Part shown: piece after piece, positions 22,809 through 31,076 of the stretch
Numbering within the stretch: position 1 is the first letter of the stretch
How the letters are laid out: each line of letters starts with the position of its first letter
Origin: Actinernus sp. WN-2022
Taxonomy: Eukaryota > Cnidaria > Anthozoa > Actiniaria > Actinernidae
DNA: 64,000 nucleotides
Direction of reading: 5' to 3'
Assembly (NCBI GenBank): GCA_030867875.1
Contig: JAOWCC010001589.1
Location: 144,681,745 to 144,745,744 of the forward strand
Notes under the pieces: model-generated
The model's input: the letters and a program-made list of their open reading frames with translations, nothing else
Told to the model about the DNA's origin: nothing
The model's database searches: none
Position numbers and translations under genes: made by a program

Positions 22809-23471
22809 ATGGTTATCTTAAATGTCACCACCACCTCGGCTGACCATACAGTCTACTTCGATGATCCCATTCTTATGAATAGTATTTCGCTAGTTGAGAT
22901 CACTTTTGAGAATAGTTGGTGGAATCTAGAAGAGGATGCGACTTTCTGGTGGCCTACCGCCAAAGGTGTTGGGTTCCTATACGAAATTGCAAAAGGCCAC
23001 TACGATATAATAAGCATTCAACAGGCTTTCAAAGTCGCAATAGATGCTGACATCATGAAATTCGTGAAATCCTCATCAACGGGGACTTGGAACCTAGAAG
23101 TCAAGAAAGATATTCAACTTAGCGATAATATCTTCACACTGTTTAACATCGAAAAGGAAGTTGGGTACGGTTCATTTCTAAAAGTAGGTGATCGTAATCT
23201 GATACTACGAAATATCCACACGGCGCATCTCCATTGCGATGTGATAGATTCTAGCTTCTCAATTCTAGATGGAAAGCGATCAAAAGTACTGGCTATCTTA
23301 GATATCCGAGGTGAAAGATTTGCGAAATCAACATACGCTTCACTGATTCCACTAATCGCTAGAGCTTCTGGTACGATGCAAAACAGCCTTCGCCTGACTA
23401 TTTGCGATGAGAAAGGAAATACCATAGACTTTCATGGCCGACCCATACGCTACGTATTGAAGATTGAGTGA
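22809..23471 (+). CDS. Minor capsid (penton-like) protein candidate, intact
   Basis: 220 residues, open from ATG 22809. It starts with a beta-rich MVILNVTTTSADHTVYFDDPI, then SISLVEITFENSWWNL, and ends SLRLTICDEKGNTIDF followed by a short beta strand. This order (N-terminal strand, aromatic WW patch, C-terminal strand with an Asp-x-x-Gly-x-x-Ile turn) matches the penton-like minor capsid proteins that accompany double-jelly-roll MCPs in polinton-like elements, from memory of the family. It is followed 14 bases later on the same strand by the small ORF at 23486. Function is inferred from pattern and company. Confidence 0.55.
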   Translation: MVILNVTTTSADHTVYFDDPILMNSISLVEITFENSWWNLEEDATFWWPTAKGVGFLYEIAKGHYDIISIQQAFKVAIDADIMKFVKSSSTGTWNLEVKKDIQLSDNIFTLFNIEKEVGYGSFLKVGDRNLILRNIHTAHLHCDVIDSSFSILDGKRSKVLAILDIRGERFAKSTYASLIPLIARASGTMQNSLRLTICDEKGNTIDFHGRPIRYVLKIE

Positions 23472-23485
23472 GATACAGTATAGAC

Positions 23486-23752
23486 ATGGCAAGCGATTCT
23501 ATTCAACTACTTCCAACGGCACCACCCATTTATCCATCGCTTGCTAGCGTTACTGGAGATAATTTTAGGCTACAAACAGTCCGTGATACGCTTTCGGATA
23601 TAGAAACTCAAGAAAAACACTACGATGGCGTACGTAAGAAATATGCGCGTACTCAAGGAATCGTTCATGGTATCGCTGTGGTAACGGATGGCCTATCTGT
23701 GATCTTATCGGGATCTGGATTGGGAGTAGCTCTAACCGGTTTTGGCGTTTAG
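23486..23752 (+). CDS. Small virus-like protein with hydrophobic C-terminus, probably truncated
   Basis: The frame from ATG 23486 (in frame with an earlier ATG at 23468) encodes about 88 residues: a Pro-rich start (LLPTAPPIYPSLASV), a helical middle (LSDIETQEKHYDGVRKKYAR) and a hydrophobic glycine-rich end (VILSGSGLGVALTGFGV). The stop comes immediately after what looks like the first part of a membrane segment and at the same point where the opposing TFIIB-like gene is cut off, so the C-terminus was likely lost in a deletion. No function is known to me. Confidence 0.5.
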   Translation: MASDSIQLLPTAPPIYPSLASVTGDNFRLQTVRDTLSDIETQEKHYDGVRKKYARTQGIVHGIAVVTDGLSVILSGSGLGVALTGFGV

Positions 23753-24265
23753 TTGCATGAAATTGGCAACCTCACTTTTAGATCGAACGAACTGACATTG
23801 TATGCATGCACGGTAAAGCAATGCAGCTAAAATAGTTCTCTTAGCATAGCTACGCTTAACACAAACTTTCTTCGCTTGGATGAATGCGTCGGTTACGATT
23901 ACTAATACATTCGTTGGGAATGAGAGGTCATAATTTTGTTTATAAATAGTATTGTATGACTGTAGTTCTTGCATAATCGTGCTTCGTTGCAATTCTTGGT
24001 TATCCTTTGGGATCGTACGATCGAGATCGTGTTGATACCTAAAGCTATCCGGACCTACCATAAGCAACCTATTAGTAGGATAGATCGTTTCTTCACATGG
24101 TTCGTTCTCTGAAACAAGTCCACATGTGGGACATACGAATTCCATTCCTTGAACTTCCATTGGACATAGACATTCTGGGCACGTTTCCTGGAGATTAAGA
24201 CATAACTGTGGAATACGTGGATTAATACCAAACGAGGAACCAAGCAAGCTAAGAAAGTCATCCAT
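23732..24265 (-). CDS. TFIIB/VLTF3-like viral transcription factor, 3'-truncated
   Basis: 177 residues from 24265. A zinc ribbon is formed by C29-x2-C32 and C45-x2-C48 (ETCPECLCP, FVCPTCGLV). A region near the end (KRSYAKRTILAALLYRAC) resembles the cyclin-like repeat of TFIIB and of the poxvirus late factor VLTF3 family, which recruits RNA polymerase to viral late promoters. The frame ends right after KSEVANFMQLNAKTG, where further helices would be expected, and it overlaps the 3' end of the opposing small ORF by 21 bases. I read this as a deletion that removed both C-termini. Confidence 0.6.
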   Translation of the reverse strand: MDDFLSLLGSSFGINPRIPQLCLNLQETCPECLCPMEVQGMEFVCPTCGLVSENEPCEETIYPTNRLLMVGPDSFRYQHDLDRTIPKDNQELQRSTIMQELQSYNTIYKQNYDLSFPTNVLVIVTDAFIQAKKVCVKRSYAKRTILAALLYRACIQCQFVRSKSEVANFMQLNAKTG

Positions 24266-24310
24266 ACTAGTGATTTATGTTATAGGCCAATCTATTGTCT
24301 AATTGTTTAT

Positions 24311-24328
24311 TGAAAAAAAAAAAAAAAA
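24311..24328 (+). repeat. Poly(A) run
   Basis: About seventeen adenines, followed by GAGAGA. It lies between the start of the TFIIB-like gene and the small zinc-ribbon ORF. Confidence 0.85.
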
Positions 24329-24392
24329 AGAGAGACGGATGAGATGGTATACCAATTTCTCTCTATTCTTTTTTTGTTTTTTTATTGCGATC

Positions 24393-24640
24393 TTACTGAA
24401 CTATTTTAAGGTTCTCCAATTCAAAGTTCTCCAATTCCACCAACACCTTTGAAAAGCAATCCTTAGTATCTTTCATGTCGCGGGCTTTCTTCTCTCGTAT
24501 GTGACGACGCGGTATTATCCCACACTTCATACAAAGTCCATAACTCGTACGACAGCCCTTACCACACTTAGAACATGGGACAAATGGAGTGCTACCTCTT
24601 GATATCTGAAAATTGTGTTGAGCACAGTATTCTGATATAT
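24393..24640 (-). pseudogene. Small zinc-ribbon protein of the virus-like element, start missing
   Basis: A minus-strand frame, open for about 82 codons, contains CSKCGKGCRTSYGLCMKCG (two CxxC knuckles) followed by a basic stretch (RRHIREKKARDMKD) and a short LENFELEN repeat. It stops at 24393. No ATG lies at its upstream end; the frame is closed by a TAG near 24640. A potential 68-nt intron (donor GTAAGG at 24673, acceptor at 24606) would join it to sequence with an upstream stop, so it does not rescue a start. It probably has decayed. A small nucleic-acid-binding protein is likely. Confidence 0.45.
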
Positions 24641-24820
24641 TCTAACTCTTCCTTACACATTTCGTGTCCTTACCTCGCATCAACCAACTACAAGTTATTA
24701 TCTCAGTCATCGTTCTAGATATACCTATATATATATCGTATCTCTAACTGGTAGCTTAGTGGACAACAAATGTAATAGCAATAGCAGCAGTGGGGATGGG
24801 CAGTACTGATTATGTCTGAG

Positions 24821-24902
24821 TGTTGACGTGTTGGTTTTCGTTGTGTCACATGTTGTTTTCGTTGTGTCACATGTTGTTTTTCTTGTGTCACACGTTGGTC
24901 AT
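24821..24902. repeat. 22-bp minisatellite, about 4 units
   Basis: The unit TTGTGTCACATGTTGTTTTC, with variants, is repeated about four times. Confidence 0.8.
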
Positions 24903-24910
24903 CGTCGTAC

Positions 24911-25111
24911 CTTGTCTAAATGAAATCGTTAGATTGTGGGAAATACAACAAATCGACATCCAAGAAGTGCATTGGCCCCCTCTGCTGCTCCTCTACAAAA
25001 TCACTTAAAACTGTAAGAGTCCTGACATGTAGTGCATCCAGAATTATGTCATTCGGAGGCACGTTCACATGCCGGCGAATACCAAGGGCCCTCAGTCGTC
25101 TCTTCAAGGTG
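24911..25111 (-). CDS. IS3EU-like integrase, candidate upstream exon
   Basis: On the minus strand, after a possible acceptor (TATTAG, 25112-25117), the frame reads TLKRRLRALGIRRHVNVPPND, the sort of helix-turn-helix leader that precedes the catalytic domain in this integrase family. The frame stays open to 24916 and a possible donor GTACGA lies near 24905, though the 3' limit of the real exon is uncertain. The catalytic exon at 13917-14923 lacks precisely such a leader. Exon phases could not be reconciled fully, so the joining is a proposal. Confidence 0.45.
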
Positions 25112-25396
25112 CTAATACTAAATGATTAATATATGACCATTAACACTGACTGTGAACTTTAGTTTTCCAAGATTTTAATAGTATCCTACGTAAACGTAAC
25201 AGTTTAAAAGTGAAGTTTAAGTTAAGCTTACATGTACCTCGATTCCACGCCGTATAGTCCACTATTATTTCATTTGATTTCGACTTTTTCACCAGGTCAA
25301 TTAAGAATATCTGCATCTCTGGGAATTGATAAGGACCTTATCGATTACATAATCCATAATAATAACTTACGTGTACTAACAAAACACTGTACGTAC

Positions 25397-25439
25397 CCGG
25401 AGTAACAGCATGTGCTTTTTCGCCTCCTCCGTCCGCCAT
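25397..25439 (-). CDS. Possible first exon of the integrase gene
   Basis: ATG at 25439 opens MADGGGEKAHAVTP and meets a donor-like GTACGT at 25396. The HECT gene at the other end starts with a similar ATGGCGGACG, and both are preceded by a CATGATGCT-TGCG stretch. Symmetry supports an exon here, but 43 bases are too few for certainty. Confidence 0.25.
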
Positions 25440-25485
25440 CTTTACTATCGGGCCGCAGAGCATCATGGTCTACACTCACCGATTT

Positions 25486-25640
25486 TGTTTTTGAACTCAC
25501 CGATTTTGTTTTTGAACTCACCGATTTTGTTTTTGAACTCATGGATTCTGTTTTTGTTTTTGGACTCACCGATTTTGTTTTTGAACTCATGGATTTTGTT
25601 TTTGTTTTTAAACTCACCGATTTTGTTTTTGAAATTGTAA
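25486..25640 (+). repeat. 21-bp minisatellite
   Basis: The unit CTCACCGATTTTGTTTTTGAA is repeated about seven times, with longer variants that add TTTTTGTTTTT. Open frames across it are by-products of the repeat. Confidence 0.9.
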
Positions 25641-25649
25641 TTGTAAAAA

Positions 25650-25960
25650 AACAACGATTCAAAATCCAAAGAACGCGATTTGGAATTGATAAACAAAATT
25701 CAAAAACCGAAAAATAAAAACCGAAATCCGAAAAACAAAATTCAAAAACCGAAAAACAAAAAACAAAAAATATGGATTTGGAATAACAAAATGTAAAAAT
25801 AAAATTAAAAAACAAAAACCGAAAAACGCGATTTGAAATTGAAAAACGTTAAAAAAATCGAAAAAGCAAAAATCAAAAACAGAAAATAGCGATTTGGAAT
25901 TGAAAACACGACAAACAAAATCCAAAAGCAGCGATTTGAAATTGAGAAAACAAAAACCAT
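25650..25960. repeat. A-rich low-complexity tract
   Basis: Irregular repeats of AAAAACCGAAAAACAAAATTC and relatives, continuing the theme of the adjacent minisatellite in degraded, reverse-complement-like form. Confidence 0.7.
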
Positions 25961-27000
25961 CAGTGACCCTCCTGGGCTACCGTAGATAAGTTACGTTAAG
26001 TTAAGTCAATGCTAAACTATATATCGTTAAATGATGTCGCTTAAATATTAAATAACGCTACAACTACAACTGAATTCTATGTACTACTAAATAATAATCC
26101 TCCTGTAATGTTATTACATAACCGTTCTAATATTCCTTAGTTATGTGATATTAATACTACGAGCTAGTTTTGTTTTTGTTCTTGTTCTTGTTCTTTCTTA
26201 CTTGTATCAGTGGCTTTTGCTTGTTCCACAGTCCGTATAATCTGACCAGCAGTTCTAACTCAACAGTTCCAACCCAAATTGTCCAGCAATTCCAGCGATT
26301 CACACAACCCAATATTACTCCATTTAATTTCCAGTCCAACGTTCCTGCTTCGTGGCCGCTGTTGAATCTCCAATACTTAAGTAGATCCTTTTCTTGAATT
26401 TCGGTTGATCCAACTCAAACGTACGATTCAGTTTAATCCAACTTCATTCACGCGTACGTGTACGCGCACTTCACTTACGTTTACTCGCTTTGCGTTTGTC
26501 ATTCGTTTCACATTGACTAGGCCTTCCCGGCAAATGAATTTTGTGCTGATTTAGGATGGGCCCACACTAATGATTCTTAGTGGCGAGTTTCTGTGTTTTA
26601 CGCTTTTCTTCTACGTCTTCAGCGGTCCTTCAACCTTCGCACTCCTCCTGAAAATTGATAAACCGCCCATGTTTATACTGCTGAGTTCGCACCTTGTACG
26701 TTGTGGCTTTTGTTTTCTTCTCTAATTACATTTTTCTCTTTGTTTTAACCTATTGCTTAAACGGGAAATTTATTGAGCTCATTACATCACTGTTATTTCT
26801 AGGCTACGCCTTCTATGATTCGGAAAGCAATTAACCAAATACCGCTATTACAAATTGCTTCTAAAAATGAGATAAAGATTTAATTAGTCTCTCGGGACTA
26901 CAAGCTACAAAGAGAGTAAGGTAATTGCTGTATACGTCTTTGTTTTAAGAATCAACTATTATATCACTAAATATTCATTACCAGTATCACAAGCTACTAC
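25961..27000. other. Intronic stretch without recognised gene
   Basis: A+T-rich DNA. A short TTTTTG/TTCTTG microsatellite lies at 26168-26205. I see no exon of the host gene here, although the missing exon after 8715 could be in this or another unannotated stretch. Confidence 0.4.
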
Positions 27001-27055
27001 AAAAGAGTGTGTGACTACCTATTACGTAATACGTCGTTCCAGTTGTTGTAATACC

Positions 27056-27130
27056 GCAATCTTTAAAACGTGTGCTATTAAATAGAGTTCCTCGTTCGTT
27101 ACTTCACAACTATTTCTCTCCACACTGGCG
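27056..27130 (+). repeat. 5' LTR end of the Gypsy-like element and primer-binding site
   Basis: ACGTGTGCTATTAAATAGAG (27069) and the following CGTTACTTCACAACTATTTC match 32971-33020 with a few differences, so these are the 3' parts of the two LTRs. The 5' limit of the LTR is not resolved because the upstream sequences diverge. Directly after, TGGTGGCAGC (27131) is complementary to a tRNA end GCTGCCACCA (Leu-like), the expected primer site. Confidence 0.65.
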
Positions 27131-27188
27131 TGGTGGCAGCGCAGTTACGTCCCCACGACCCACCACCCCGTACTATACAATAAAAGAC

Positions 27189-27760
27189 ATGGCTACCCGA
27201 GCACCAAAACAGTGGTCGCTCACAAAACATGAAACAATTACATCTTACAAAGCCTGGAGACAAAACCTGCAGTACACCCTATCCCTTGACCGAAATTTTT
27301 CAAGCTACTTGGCTGACGGCATTACTTGGCCAAAGAAATCCAGCCAATCGCATCTGCGTAACTTTCAAGATGATAGGGAAGGGGTCCCTTTAACCATCCG
27401 TAGAACAGCACAACAGATGTACACTCACCTTGAGTTAATGCTGGGCCGAAAAAGCAAATTATTGCCCCGTCATTTCCCGTAATACCATCATTTAAACTCT
27501 ACATCAGTGGGCTCAATTTGGCAAGCAATCCGCCTCCACTACGGCTTCCAATCGATAGGTGCTCATTTTCTAGACTTTACCAATATTAAACTCGAACCTG
27601 GCGAGCGCCCAGAGGACCTATATACCAAATACTAATGTCATTCACCGAAGATAACCTACTAGCTGTAGCTAACGGCAATATTACACACCATGGTGAAATT
27701 ATCACTATTAATCAAGAAATGTCATCCACTCTGGAGAATATAATCGTCCTCACCTGGCTG
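27189..27760 (+). pseudogene. Gypsy-like gag, N-terminal part, decayed
   Basis: The frame starts MATRAPKQWSLTKHETITSY and continues through LQYTLSLDRNF and YTHLELMLGRK; after 27482 the same protein continues in other frames with [13 protein letters not shown] and [10 protein letters not shown] to about 27755. Gag of LTR elements forms the retroviral-like particle. Several frameshifts and stops make it non-functional. The next part of gag resumes after a 127-bp insertion at 27761-27887. Confidence 0.65.
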
Positions 27761-27887
27761 CTCTGTATTTCTAGCCCATATGGTTATTTTGAGTAGCCAG
27801 CACCCTAATAAATTCTTATCATTCTTGTTATTAATTACATATATTGTAAATTAGGGTACAAATAAAGAGAGCTTGTTGTTGTTGTTA
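27761..27887 (+). mobile_element. 3' end of a LINE or SINE with (TTG)n tail inserted in gag
   Basis: The gag-like reading stops at about 27760 (VLTWL) and resumes at about 27888 ([15 protein letters not shown]). The 127 bases between end in AATAAAGAGAGC followed by repeated TTG, typical of a short 5'-truncated retroposon. Confidence 0.5.
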
Positions 27888-28398
27888 AAACTAATCCATA
27901 CAGACCTTCCAAACTTAGTCAAGCAACGCTACGGCACTGATCTCAGGTCTAGGACCCTCGCATACCTCAAACCTGAAATCTCCCAAGCTTTTGGAAGAGA
28001 TCCGAACTGCCTCTGACTCTAACGTTTTGCGAGCAACTACTTCTATGTTCAGACAGCCTTTACCTCGAGCACCGTATAAATCGACACACCCATCAGTCTC
28101 CAAACGTCAAAGCCGGTCTTGTGCCCTGTTCAAAGCAGCTGGACGCAATGACCAGCATTTCCTAAGTCATTGTACCTACCTACTCGACGAAGACCGCTCA
28201 TACCTGACCAGGACATGGCTCACTTGCAGTTTAGACGAAGGGGATGAAACTAACGACACCGAGGTTTTCACCACACCTGAGCTAGATTATCACGTGAGGA
28301 TAACCAACCCCTCAGCCCGAATAGTTTCACGTCGAGTATGTACCAAGCAGTCCCCACATTTTAAGGCTTTCTACAGAAAAGAACCACTCAAACGCTAA
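27888..28398 (+). pseudogene. Gypsy-like gag C-terminus with zinc-knuckle-like cysteines
   Basis: The frame 27991-28398 contains SRSCALFKAAGRNDQHFLSHCTYL, a degenerate Cys/His zinc-binding segment of nucleocapsid type (one Cys seems replaced by Phe), and ends near the gag-pol border (KAFYRKEPLKR). Frame changes separate it from the rest. Confidence 0.5.
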
Positions 28399-28459
28399 CG
28401 TCACTCACGGATCCGCCACCGGGTTCCTGGCGTAGAAGCTCCTCTTATAGCTCTAGTAC

Positions 28460-29113
28460 CGCCCTCTCGGCAACAGAGTTCTTGTTATTGTGGGTGCTGA
28501 AACAAGCCTGATAAAAGCATCTGTTGCCCGTTCCATTGGCACCAGAATCACAAAGAAATCCCAACAGATCTTGCAAGCAGACGGAATAACAACACTTGTA
28601 GTCGTCGGTGAGACTTACCTTGTTCTATCGCAAGCTGACAAAAGACTCATACTTGATGCCCCAGTCGTCGGAGATCTGGACGTAGATGTATTGGCCGGAA
28701 CTCCACTTCTGATCACGAATGAGATCACCGTTCGACCAGCGAAACGACAAGTTAGGATCCAAGCCTCAGAAGTCATCTTATACGGGCCAGGCGAAGACCT
28801 GAGTTCCCAACCCCACGCAGTTCGACGCACGCAGTCGTACGACTTGCGCTCGTCCTCGCTAGCCACTGTTGTTTGGCCTGGGGAATGCCTTGAGGTAGAC
28901 ACACCTCCTGATTTACACCTAGACTGTACTTTAGCCATAGAACCCCGTACCGACACATCACCCAGTAGGTATACCAAAGCCTCCCACCTGTGGCCACAAC
29001 CACACATTGGAGAAGCCCTGGGGGACAAAATACGTATCGTAAATACATCTAACGAGCCCCAGACAATCAGACGCCACGAACACTTTTGCCATGTACGTCT
29101 CACGACTGAGTAA
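28460..29113 (+). pseudogene. Gypsy-like aspartic protease region
   Basis: The frame contains GAETSLIKASVARSIG, the retropepsin flap-side pattern after the catalytic loop. The expected catalytic Asp-Thr before GAE reads as hydrophobic residues (VIV), so the enzyme is inactive. The following residues (VVGDLDVDVLAGTPLL) fit the second half of a retropepsin dimer unit. It sits between gag and RT as in Ty3/Gypsy elements. Confidence 0.55.
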
Positions 29114-29225
29114 AACCCCTCAAATACACCCATTTCCAAACCTCCACACATCATCACAGCAGCCATCAAAACGTCTGGACCCTTCACCGACTCCGTATGC
29201 ATAGACCCAGACCACACCCTGACCG

Positions 29226-30260
29226 ATGCAACTCGTCACCAATTTCATCAAGTATTACAAAACTTCGATGATGTTAGCTACCGTTAACATGGGTCCCGTT
29301 CAGCCGCCACAGCGCAAGGAGCGTGTTACTCAGTATTCCCGTGACAAGCTAGTAGAGCTGCAAGAGAGGTTCGATGAATTAGAAAGATCACATGTCTTTC
29401 GTCGACCCGAGGACATTGGAGTGACCGTAGAACTGATACCTCAAACCATCCTTCCTTCTAAAAAAGCCTACCGGAGGCCATCGTTTCGTCAGTGCTTTCG
29501 CCGATGTCGGCAGCTACAGCAAACCACAACCCTCGCTGATGCCAGATGTTGACTCAACTCTCCGCACAATTGCACCATGGAAGTTCATCATCAGGACTGA
29601 CCTCACCCGTGCTTTCTACCAGATTCCACTCTCCCAGGCATCCATGAAGTACTGTGTTTCGCGTCTACACAAGCTAGGTCAGCCATGGGCATGCCGGGTT
29701 CCGAAACAGGCTTAGAAGAAGTAATGTGTCGTGTCCTCGGCGACGTCCTCCAATAAGGATGTGTCGCCAAGCTTTGACGACCTGTGCTGCGCTGGAGATA
29801 CTCCAGAAAGCCTAATCGCTACTTGGACTCGTGTATCGAAGCTCTTAAATGCTCTAACCTCCGACTCTCCGCCACCAAAACAGTCATCTGTCCCAAATCA
29901 ACCTCAATCGTTGGTTGGATTTGGTCACAAGGCAGACTCTCTGCTAGTCCTCATCGTATCGCTGTACTATCCGCATGCCCTCCTCCAGAGTCTGTTAAAG
30001 GTCTGCGGTCCTTCATTGGTGCAAACAAAGTCCTTAGCTGCGTTTTACCTAAATGCTCCGAGCTCATTGACCTGTTGGAATGCTCGATAGCTGGCATGCA
30101 ATCCAAAGACAAAGTTCAATGGGATGATAACCTCCACCAGAAGTTCAAAGCCACACAAAAGGCTCTCGCATGCAATCCAAAAACAAAGTTCAATGGGATG
30201 ATAACCTCCACCAGAAGTTCAAAGCCACACAAAAGGCTCTCGCCACGCACAAGCCCATCG
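29226..30260 (+). pseudogene. Gypsy-like reverse transcriptase, frameshifted
   Basis: Fragments in three frames read [43 protein letters not shown], and CPKSTSIVGWIWSQG, the palm and connection of a Ty3/Gypsy RT. Multiple stops and shifts occur. A 74-bp tandem duplication (30096-30169 and 30170-30243) in the connection region adds a frameshift. Confidence 0.7.
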
Positions 30261-30735
30261 TCCTTCCATGTCTATCTGATAAGTTAAGGATAGTAACCGA
30301 TGGTTCAGTTACCAAGCGCGGCCTCTGTGCGACATTATACGTCACACGTGACAGTCGTCTGCACCTTGCAGGCTTCTTCAGTGCAAAGCTACGCAAATGC
30401 CAAGTGACCTGGTTGCCCTGAGAAATCGAAGCCCTGTGCATAGCAGCTGCCGTCAAACACTTTAGTCCATTCATTATACAGTCTAAACACCACGCATGCG
30501 TCTTAACAGATAGCAAACCATGCGTCCAAGCGATTAACAAACTACGTCGAGACGGGTTTTCAGCTATCCCGCACGTAACTTCCTTCCTAACCACTGTTAG
30601 CCGATACAAAGTTACCTTCCAACACCTCGCTGGTAATGCCAGTTTACCATCTGACTTTACGAGTCGAAATGCTCCCGAATGTAACGATCCCCGATGCCAA
30701 ATCTGTACACTTTCTCGCACGAAGGAATTTTCCCA
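30261..30735 (+). pseudogene. Gypsy-like RNase H
   Basis: IVTDGSVTKRGLCATLYV carries the first catalytic Asp of RNase H, and later VLTDSKPCVQAI carries another. An in-frame TGA at 30419-30421 interrupts the sequence after TWLP. It follows the RT directly, as in Ty3/Gypsy pol. Confidence 0.7.
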
Positions 30736-30744
30736 CTTGCAGCG

Positions 30745-31076
30745 CGCCAAATTTACCGGTTGATTTTTCAACCGGAGGCGTGGCTTATGACGTACTAAGA
30801 TTTGCCCAATCACAAAGCGTCAATTCTTTAGGCATTGTATTTTGATGTGTCAAGTCAGTCGACCGTGGATGTGGTATTTACAATTAGATTGTACTCAGAA
30901 AGAGTTTTCAAAGGCGCAAAATGTAAGCTCCGCCCCTGAAACGGGTTTTTGCGCCATAAAATAATCCCCCGATTCAATTTCCTGCAAGTGAAACAAGTCG
31001 AACTCGCCTCTCGCTTCGATTCTCGCGCTCGCTTTTTGACCCAGTAATCGCTTACCCATTGACTCAGCGAGTTCGA
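30745..31076. mobile_element. Probable 0.3-kb insertion between RNase H and integrase
   Basis: Pol-like coding resembles the family up to about 30745 and resumes at about 31077. The sequence between has no pol similarity and contains hairpins: ACCGGTTGA/TCAACCGG at 30750-30773, and AAGTCGAACTCG matched by CGAGTTCGACTT at 30988-31079. The exact ends and any target duplication are not resolved. Confidence 0.4.

Noticed and set aside
16386..24640. Complete Maverick/Polinton
   Set aside because: No protein-primed DNA polymerase B, retroviral-type integrase, protease or packaging ATPase was found, and no long terminal inverted repeats were seen; only called virus-like, polinton-like.
25345..25925. 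Phe/Lys/Ser-rich frames on both strands
   Set aside because: They follow the 21-bp minisatellite and A-rich tract; composition only.
28615..29217. 200-codon minus frame over the Gypsy protease
   Set aside because: Antisense shadow of the protease-region frame; no motif.
30190..30813. 207-codon minus frame over the RNase H
   Set aside because: Antisense of RNase H coding sequence.
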